Below, one piece after another: positions 17,531 through 26,200 of a stretch of DNA of 54,284 nucleotides (within the stretch, counting starts at the first letter, position 1; each line of letters starts with the position of its first letter). The stretch is from Deltaproteobacteria bacterium. GTDB taxonomy: Bacteria; Myxococcota_A; Bradymonadia; REDH01. The stretch spans positions 1-54,284 of the forward strand of contig REDH01000094.1 in assembly GCA_007693585.1 (NCBI GenBank), given 5' to 3'. The position numbers and the translations under genes are program-made. Below the pieces are notes generated by a model. The model had not been told where the DNA came from, searched no databases, and saw only the letters and a program-made list of their open reading frames with translations.

Positions 17531-19874
17531 CGCGCTCCTCGGCGCGCTCCCACATGCGGAGGTATGCTTCGGCGGAGCGGAAGAGAGGCTCGATGTCCTC
17601 GTCGCTCATGCCGTCGCGGCGGAGCTCCTCGATGAGCTCGGGGAGGAGCCCGATGTGGATCATGCCCTCGGTGTTGAAATCGACCTCGCGGTTGCCGAGC
17701 TGGGGCTGGGTGAACTCGATGTCGCCGTCGAAGGAGGCGAAGGGGTAGGTGATGGGGTTGGGCTGGGGCTGGGGGCAGGAGGAGAGCTCGCCGAAGCGGG
17801 GCTGTCTTCCGCCGGCGAAGCCGTTCATGTCGAAGGAGAAGCCCGCTGCGGGGTAGAGGCCGCGGTCCCGCAGGAGCTGCACGCGGTTGCGGATGCCGTT
17901 GCCGAGGGTGTCGGGCTGATCGGGGTCGGCGCAGCGGCCGACGCTGACGCGGCCGTGTCCGCCGATGTCGAAGAGGCGGCCGTTGTAGGTGTCGCCGTGG
18001 GTGGAGCTGGCGGGGTAGTCGGCGGCCTCGAGCATATCGAGGGCCTCGATGACGGCGTGCTGGGGGATGTGTGCGATGTCGATGATCATGCCGCGTTCGA
18101 TGATGCCCTCGATGAGGGCTCGCCCCAGGGCGGTCAGCCCGTGCTGCTGGCAGTAGTTGCCGCGGATCGGCGGTTCCTGGAGGCGGGAGAGGAGCGGCAG
18201 GAGGGCGACGATGGGGTTGTCGCGGAAGCCGAACATGTTGAGTGGTGCGAGCATGTTGTACTCCTCGCGGGGCTCGTTGAGGCCGCCGAAGAGGACGTCG
18301 CCGCTGTCGAAGACGTGCTGATCGAAGGGGCAGTCGTCGACGAAGTTGGAGTAGTGGCCGGTGTTGATGAGGTTGCCGAGCTCGATGATGCCCCGGTGGC
18401 CGTCTCCGGGGGAGAAGGCGTTGTCGTACTTGTGGACGGGGAAGATCACGCGGACCCCGCGCGCGTGGTAGTCGTCGAGGGCGGTGAAGACGTCTTCCGG
18501 GGTGCAGGGTTCGAAGCCCGGAGGCGGGTTCAGGAAGCAGTCGAAGAGGTTGGAGGTCTCGATGCCGAGGACGACCGCGAGGCGGCCGCTGCGGATGACC
18601 TCGCGCGCTTCGGCGGGGGACTCGACGATGCGGAACCAGCCCTCGCCGGGGCCGCCATGCTGCGCGTCGATGTAGCGCTCCATCTCGCGCGCGGCCTCCA
18701 TGGCGCGATCGACCCCGACCATGTCGCTGCAGTCGTAGAGCGTCCCCTGGGCGCGGATGCCGACCATGAAGTCGCAGAGGACGGAGTTGCCGGTGGCGAG
18801 CTCCACGACGAGGCGCAGGCCGCCCTTCCAGGCGCGCTCGAGCCAGCGGTAGTACTGCATCTGGTGCGTGGCGCGCTGCCAGGAGCTGGGCCACTCGACG
18901 AACTCGGGGTAGCCCTCGGTGTGGTGGTTGAAGTCCGGCGTCCGTCCCGAGGCGATGATGGGCAGCATGCTGTCCACGTCGAGGTCCTGATCGCCATCGA
19001 AGAAGAAACCGATGATGTCGCGGCGGCCGTCCTCACCATGGGTATGATCGCAGTCGGGCAGTGCGTGCTCGACGCCCAGCCGATGATAGGGGGCTCCGTG
19101 GAACATGCCGCCGCCTCCGAAGCCCTTGTTGGTGAGCAGGTGCGAGTGCGCGTCCACGATGCCGAACACGTCACCGTCGTCCCACTCGCGGGGCACGACC
19201 TCCCCGATGGCGTCGACGGTGAGCTCGGGGAACTCGACGCAGCCATCGGCGGGCACGAGGGTGATGCGCGCGGCGCCCTCGGCCTCCGCGGCGAGGCCGT
19301 CGAGGCTCAGGTAGAGGTCGACGGAACCGTTGCGAAGCTGGAGCCGGCTGGGGTCCACCTCGCCCAGCGCGAGGTCCCACTCTCCGGTGGAGCGGTGGCG
19401 GTCGATGCGGAGCGTCTCGGCGGACTGGAGGGCCGCCTCGCGGCCGAGGACCCACTCCGGATCCGGTGGCGGTCCGCTGTCCGCGTCGGAGCCGTCCTCG
19501 ACGGCGGCGGCATCGCGCGCCGTGAGAAAGTGCCGGCCCGTGTCGTACAGCAGATACGTGCCGAGGTCGGCGGCGCGGAACAGGAAGGGGGTGGCGGCCT
19601 CGGGCGTCTCCGCCGTGAAGGCAAACGCGACCCCGTCGGTCTCCACGAGGTAGGCGACGCGGTCGTCCGCGTCCTCGCCCTGAAGGACGAAGCAGCCGTT
19701 CGCAGCTTCGTACACGGTCTCCTGCGGCAGCGGTGGCGGGCGCTCGGTGCTGGACTCCGGGTCGCTCGTGCCGGAGTCCGCGTCCTTGTCGCCGTCATCG
19801 CTGCACGCGGCGAGCGTCAGCGCGAGAAAGAGGGAGAGTACAAGGAGAGAAACGGGGGAACTCGACTGCGTCAC
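17514..19874 (-). CDS. Amidohydrolase / M19 dipeptidase-like lipoprotein
   Basis: A 786-residue lipoprotein: signal peptide to C24 (LAAC), then SDDGDKDADS and a short Ser/Pro tether. An N-terminal beta domain (about 45-230) precedes a TIM-barrel-type metallohydrolase region. This opens with VDAHSHL (D241, H243, H245, likely metal ligands) and continues with RVIFPVHKYDN, MIIDIAHIPQHAV and YPASSTHGDTYNG. These segments resemble the metal-site order of renal dipeptidase (M19) and related amidohydrolases. The substrate is unknown. The GTG start at 19874 has a GGGAG site. It is the gene downstream of the 2839-residue gene, separated by 342 bases and a strong hairpin, so probably transcribed separately. 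Confidence 0.78.
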   Translation of the reverse strand: MTQSSSPVSLLVLSLFLALTLAACSDDGDKDADSGTSDPESSTERPPPLPQETVYEAANGCFVLQGEDADDRVAYLVETDGVAFAFTAETPEAATPFLFRAADLGTYLLYDTGRHFLTARDAAAVEDGSDADSGPPPDPEWVLGREAALQSAETLRIDRHRSTGEWDLALGEVDPSRLQLRNGSVDLYLSLDGLAAEAEGAARITLVPADGCVEFPELTVDAIGEVVPREWDDGDVFGIVDAHSHLLTNKGFGGGGMFHGAPYHRLGVEHALPDCDHTHGEDGRRDIIGFFFDGDQDLDVDSMLPIIASGRTPDFNHHTEGYPEFVEWPSSWQRATHQMQYYRWLERAWKGGLRLVVELATGNSVLCDFMVGIRAQGTLYDCSDMVGVDRAMEAAREMERYIDAQHGGPGEGWFRIVESPAEAREVIRSGRLAVVLGIETSNLFDCFLNPPPGFEPCTPEDVFTALDDYHARGVRVIFPVHKYDNAFSPGDGHRGIIELGNLINTGHYSNFVDDCPFDQHVFDSGDVLFGGLNEPREEYNMLAPLNMFGFRDNPIVALLPLLSRLQEPPIRGNYCQQHGLTALGRALIEGIIERGMIIDIAHIPQHAVIEALDMLEAADYPASSTHGDTYNGRLFDIGGHGRVSVGRCADPDQPDTLGNGIRNRVQLLRDRGLYPAAGFSFDMNGFAGGRQPRFGELSSCPQPQPNPITYPFASFDGDIEFTQPQLGNREVDFNTEGMIHIGLLPELIEELRRDGMSDEDIEPLFRSAEAYLRMWERAEERAAALR

Positions 19875-20180
19875 GATGTGCTCTCCCTGTCTGTTCGGCC
19901 ACCCACGCGCGCACGGTAGCTGCCCCGGTCTGCGGGCAGGTCGCGGAGTCTATCACCGCGCCCTTGCGCGAGCAAGGAGACGGCCGAGCGGCGCTGGTGA
20001 GCGCGCCGTCGAGGTTGGGGCAGTTTCTCTCGGGAGACGGGGTCGCGGACGGGCGGGCGCCGCGGGGCTCCGGTCGTGAGGGGAGCGCCCCGGGGATCCG
20101 ATGGGCGCGCACGCAGCGGCTGGACGCTGTGCGTGGGCGCGCGGCGCGGCCGGAGGCCGGCGACGACGTCGAGCCCGGGC
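19875..20180. other. Spacer between the giant gene and the M19-like gene
   Basis: No gene supported. The region is GC-rich, with small inverted repeats (GGGGC...GCCCC near 20075-20095). It should contain the promoter of the M19-like lipoprotein on the minus strand. Confidence 0.35.
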
Positions 20181-20217
20181 ACGCCTGCACGCCCGGCGTC
20201 GCCGGGCGTGCAGGCGT
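20181..20217 (-). terminator. Perfect 37-base palindrome at the end of the giant gene
   Basis: Two 18-base arms, ACGCCTGCACGCCCGGCG and its exact complement, are separated by a single T. The right arm ends on the last base of the giant gene's stop codon. The hairpin would be extremely stable and is the best terminator candidate in the window. No T tract follows. Confidence 0.6.
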
Positions 20218-23200
20218 CAGCCGTTCGCCGTTCCGTGGGCGGTCGGGCGCCCTGCGCTGCGCCTGCGCAGAACCGCGACTCCGGCCAGGATCGCGAGCAG
20301 CAGGGGGAGGGTACCTCGCCCGGGCCGGGCCCCGGAGGCGGCGCAGCCGATGTCGTCGTCGCCGCCCACGATGACGGGACGGCAGTCGCAGGCTCCGCAG
20401 CGCAGCCCGGGTGTGAAGACCGCGGCATCGGAGAGGGCGGCGCATGCGTCGGCGTCGAGGCGATCGTGGCATTCGCCGGTGGCCATGTCGCAGCAGGCGC
20501 CGCGCTCGGGGAGCTGCTGGCACACCCCGGCGGCGCAGCCGCCGGCGTCCACGAAGGTGCCGCCCAGGGAGGCGCAGAAGGACGGGCGAACGTCCTCGAA
20601 GCACCCCACCGGGGCGCAGCAGTCGCCGGCCTCGGGCGCGCAGCTGTTGACGTCCTCGCAGGTGCGGTCCGGGTACCACGTGCCTCCGGCGGCTGCGCAG
20701 CGGCGCGCGTCGACGCCCTCTTCGGTGCAGGTGCCCGGCAGCTCGCCACAGCAGGCTCCCGCCTCGGTGGCGGGGCAGTCGATGCGATCATTGCAGCGCA
20801 TGCCGTCGTTGAACACGCCACCCCGCAGACTGCACTCGGTCGCCTGCAGCCCGTCCACGCACTCGAACGCGGTGCAGCAGGCCCCGCGGCGGAGATCGGC
20901 GCAGGGATCATCGGGACTCTGGCAGGTCGAGTCGGTGAGTTCGGTCCCGGGACAGCCGTCGAGCAGCGTCTCCACGCAGGTGCCCGCCGCCGGGGGCTGC
21001 ATGAGCCGAATGATGCTTCCGGTACCGTCACCGAGGTTCCAGCACGTGACGCCCCCGCCTTCCAGAACACCACAGGTACGTCCCTGATCGCTGTCCGCCC
21101 GTTCGGGAGGCATCCCTCGGAGCAGCCGATCGGGCTGTTCCACCGGCCCGATGCAATCGAGTGCTCCCTCCGGTGTGCGTCCGCACACGGTGCACTCGAA
21201 CGGGGCGAACAGGCTTCCCGGGCGGAGGATGCCGTTGGCCGCCTCGCAACCCGCGTCCCCATCCGGCACACAGGTGACGGTCTCGCCGTGGACGGCGCAC
21301 ACCAGGCCGTGCGCGGCGAAGACCTCCTGACCCGGGATCGCCTCGAGCGGAAGGGCCGTGAGCGGACGCGGCCGGAACGGGGGCAGGGGTCCGGAGAACG
21401 CTCGCCGCACGAGGTAGGGCAGGATGGTGCCGTCAGGCTCGACGCCGTAGAGGAAGTTCCCTGTCGGATCGAGGGCGATGTCCGTCAGGATCCGGTCGTC
21501 GAGCTCGCCCTGAGTCAGCACACTCCCCGCCCTTCCCCAGCAGGTGAGCGAGCCGTCCTCATCGAGGGTGCATGCCCGGGTCGGTGACATCGCGAGATGC
21601 GTGACCCGGTCCGGGGGGGCCAGCTCGGGAACCCTGCCGGGGCCGAAGCAGGTGACGACCCCACGGGCTTCCACCGCGCACGCCCACTCGCCGGCGGCAG
21701 CGATCGCCGTCATGACCCCGGGTGGAGTCCGGATGGAAGCGTTGCCGGTCTCATCGAAGCACGCGACGACGCCCCCTTCGCTCAGGGCACAGGCAAAGCC
21801 GTCGCCCGTGGCCACGTCCCCCCAGACCCCACCGACGCAGCACGAAGTGCGCAGCCGGCCTTCCGGGCAGGCCCCACAGGTGCCGCGGGGCAACCAGGTC
21901 CCCACGAGGGCTTCGCACTCCCGCTCCGTTCTCGCGGCGGCGCAGCCCCCCACCTCCATGCAGCAGGCACCGACCTCGGGGATGGTCGGACAGCTCGCCG
22001 CCACGTCGCACGGGGTGCCTTCGTGCCAGGCTCCGTCGTACATGTCACACACGAATTCGGGAACGTCCGGGAAGCAACCGGCAGCGACGCAGCACGCGCC
22101 GGTGCTGGCATCCTTGGGCATGGTCGCGTCCTGTCCGAGAACAACCGCGACCGCCTCCCCGCACAGGGGCAGCGCTGCGGGACCGGTGGCGACATCTCCG
22201 GGCTCGCCCGCGCAGGCCCCGGTGAGCGCAGCGGCGAGGCCCGCGAGCACAGCGACGACCGCGAGGCGACGCCGGCGGCGCACGGCCAGCAGGCCGAGCA
22301 GCAGGATCATCCAGGTGAGCGGTCGGGCCGGCGCGCCCGCGGCGGCGCACCCCCCGTCCCCGGAGCCGAGATCGATCCGTGCGGGCGCGCACAGGCACTG
22401 CTCGCACGGCAGCCCGGGGTTGAAGGTGCCCTCGTGCTCCTCGGTGCACATGCGCTCGGTGATCGCCTCCACGCAGAAGCCATCCGGGCGGCAGCACCCG
22501 CCGAGGGTCTCGTCCACCATGCCGGGGCAGATGGCCGGGCTGCAGGAAGCGCCGGGGGTGTACGTTCCGCCCACGGCGGCACAGTCCTCCTGATGCTCCA
22601 CCTGCATGCACCCGGTGACCTCGCCGATCGATGTGCAGCACGCCCCGCCCGGGACGCCGAAGTCCGGGTCATCCCCGCCCGGGCGGGGGCGGCGATCCGG
22701 CGCGTCCGGACACTCCTGGACCTCACCGGGAAGCTGCACCCGCACCGGCGAGCACTGCAGCGGCGTGGATCCGGAGACGCAGATGTTCCGGCCGACGACG
22801 GAGCGGTAGGCGTCGCTGCAGACCGCGTCGGGATCCATCGCCGTGCAGTCGCTGTTCCGGGTGCACGAGCACACGTGCTCCGCGACGCGGCTGGAACGCT
22901 CGTCCATGCAGCTCGTGAAGCGGGAATGCCACCGGAGCCCGATGTTCCGGCTCAGCAAGGCGATGGCCGAAAAGTCTGCGCGCTGTTCCGGCATGGGATC
23001 GGCGATGCCCGTGGACCCCGGGTAGTAGAGGAACGCGAAGGTCGTGCCCATGTCCCCGAAGCTGAACGGCTCCGCCCCGTGCCGGCCGTCGTGGTAGATG
23101 CGCCGGATGTCCATGATGCGCCGATCCGGATCGAAGAGCCCGGGGCGAAGAAGCTGCCACCGCAGCCTGTGATCGGGCACCGACGGGTTCAGGAGCCGGT

Positions 23201-26200
23201 TGGTGAGCATGGTCGTGGTCAACCGCCGGTTCGGAGGCAGGTCGGGATAGAGGGTCAGGGCGAAGCCCTCTTCGGTGAGGCGACGCAGGTGCTCGGGATT
23301 GCGATCGAGGGCACGGATGCTCGCGTCCAGCATCGTGGAGTCCTCGCTGCCGGAGGGCGCGATCTCCATGCAGCCCCAGATCTCGCCGAGGGCCTCGATG
23401 ATCTGCCCGCAGGGGAACAGGCAGTCGCTCCCCGAGCATCGATCCGTGTGACGCCCGCGGTACTCGCAGGTCAGAACATCGAGGTTCGGCACGAGATTGG
23501 GGGTACCATCGAAGAGGACGGGCGGGCCCTCGCCCTGCACGAACATGGAACCCAGGAACTCCTCGAGGGGCTCGTCGCCGACGCAGAGTTCGGTGGTCTG
23601 CCAGTAGTCCAGCACGAGGTCGTACGTGAAGCTCGCAGTGTCCACGATGCTGCCGGTGAGCTGTTCGTTGGTGCTCTCCCGGATGTCGGGCTCGCGCTCG
23701 TCGGGCATGACGCCGGCGCACCAGTCGAGGAACTCCCCGACGGAACGACCGGTGTTGCCGATGGGGACGTTGGCCGGCGCCGGCGAGGACCCATCATCCT
23801 CGAGGTCGCCCCGGTACCGGCAGACGCCCGACTCACCTGCGCACAGGCGGCCGTCGCGAAGACCGGTGGCCCCGAGCGCTGCATTCGCCGCATCGGCGAT
23901 GCCGCCGGTCGTGGTGCCGAACGGCTGGTAGTTCGTGATCGGCGAGAACGACGGGTCGAAGAGGTGCGCGTCGCTGCCCGCAGCTCCCTCTCGCGTCTGA
24001 CCGTCATGACACTCGTGGTGGTACCGGGCCTCGAGGCCCGGCTGGTACCAGGCCTGCATGTTGGATGCGAGATCGATCACATCGTCGAGGTCCAGGATGT
24101 TCAGCGGGTTGCGCAGGAACCGCACCTTCAGATCCAGGGTGAGGCCCAGTCCCAGCGTCACAAGCTGTTCGAAACTCGCCAACGCGTAGCTGGTGATGGC
24201 GTGCGCCGGGTACTGGCTGTCCGCATCACGAACGAACTGGGCGACCTCCTCCGTGAACACGGTGTTCGCGCCGCGGGGGCGGCAGACGGGTACCCGCTCC
24301 GCCCCGAGGAACGCCGGCGGGAACGTGCAGACTCGGTCGGTTCCGCAGTCGTCGTCGGTCCCGCAGGGGATGAGACACGCCCCGGCCACGGCGACACGAC
24401 CCGCGGGACACGGCCCGGGCGACGCGGAACACGAGAAGGTGCTGCCCCGGGTGCCCTCCGGCCCGGTCACGCAGTGCCCGATCGGCATCTGCTCCCCGGT
24501 GGTCGGGTGCTCGTCGGGCCGACAGCGCTCCCCCTCGGCGCAGTCCGCATCCGCCGCGCATCCGCAGGCGCTGGGGAAGCCGCCCTGCAGCGGGTGGCAC
24601 CCCGCACCCGTCCAGCCGAGCACGATCTCGTCGTGACTCCGCGCGTCGCGCTCGCAGTGGTACGGCACGAAGGCTGCCCCCACGAACCGGTCCACCTGGC
24701 ACTCCCACGCCGTCAGCCCGTGATGAACGCGGCCATCGGCCAACAGGCAGTATCCGTGCGCGCTGCACGGGATCGCGCCCGCGACCAGGCTGCTCAGGCC
24801 CCGGGCAACGAGATCCGCTTCCGGCGTCCCGAACCCGTCGTCGCGCGCGTTGCACGACTCGTTCGACCAGCGGGCTTCGAGCTGCGGCGGCATCTGCTGC
24901 ATCTGCTCGGGTCCGAGCAGGAGCAGCAGCTCGCGCACGGGCGCCAGCACGTCGAGCGTCTCCAGCCGTCGCGCCACGGCCTCGGGACCGAAGCGGCTGT
25001 CCGCCAGCAGCTCCTCCAGCGCCTCGCAGCTCGACCGGTCGAACCCGGTCCACCCGTCGACACAGGCCGTCTGGCTGAGCGCATCGCCCAGCACCGTCAC
25101 GGTGATGCCGCAGGACCCGGTCGGCATCTCCTCCACCTCACACGCGTAGTCCTGCTCGAATCCGGTATAGCCGCCCGGTGGCCGGCAGATGCCCTCCTCG
25201 CACCGGCCGAACGGGCAGGGGTTTGTTCGGTCACAGCCGGGCATGCACCATCCGCCGCCGTCATCCCCACCCCGCGCACAGTACCGGCCCGCCGGGCAGT
25301 CCTCGTTCGTGGCGCACGCGCCCCAGGTGCTGCTGGAGCAGCTCCGGGAGGATCGTGTCGACAGGACCGGCTCGCAGGTGGCGTCCCCGTCGGGGTTCGT
25401 GTGGCGCATCAGCTCGGCGAGCGCGACATTGGCGTCGAGCACCCCGCCCCAGCCGCCGGCCTTGAGTGTCAATTCGAGCTTCATGCTGGCACCGAGGATG
25501 ACCTCGATCAGGCGGGCCCCGATCGTCAGGTTCAGGTCCGCCTTGATGAACGGACCAAGCCTCACCGCGGTCATGTTGTCCGCGCTGACGTCCGGCGCCT
25601 GCATGGCGTGCATGTCCCGCGCGAAGTCCTCCGGCCAGGTCAGGCCGTCGTCCCGGAAGTCCTCCGGCAGGTTCGCATCCTGGGCGGCCAGAAACGCGTC
25701 CATGAACGCGTTGAACTGGTGCTTCCACTCCACCCCGAAGGAGAAGCCCAGGCTCGGTTGCAGGGTGACGTCCACGGTCCCCGTGCTGAACAGGAGAATG
25801 GGGGGCAGTTCCCAGCTCTCCGAAATCTCGAAGTCCAGATTCAGCCCGAACGACGCCACGGCCACGGACCGCTGCTCCCACTCCGGAACCTCGCGCCACG
25901 TGCCGCCCAGATTGAGGCCGGCGGGGAGTCGGGGCCAGAGCGTGTTGGCCGCGTCGTCCGGATCGCCGGCGCCGCCGCTCCCCGGGGCCCAGTCCGCGGG
26001 GCGAACGGGATAGAGGTTGCGCACGAGCTGAAGGCTGCCGCTCTCCACCTGGTCCCGCAGGGCCGACCCGCCGCCGTCGGGCATGTAGGCCAGCGCCCCC
26101 ACGTTGTCCGCGAGATCATCGAACGCGCCCGCCCCTGCGCCCAGGGGGAGCCCGAAGGGCCGCAGGGGATTCCACGGCTTGAACCCGTCCACCTGCATGT

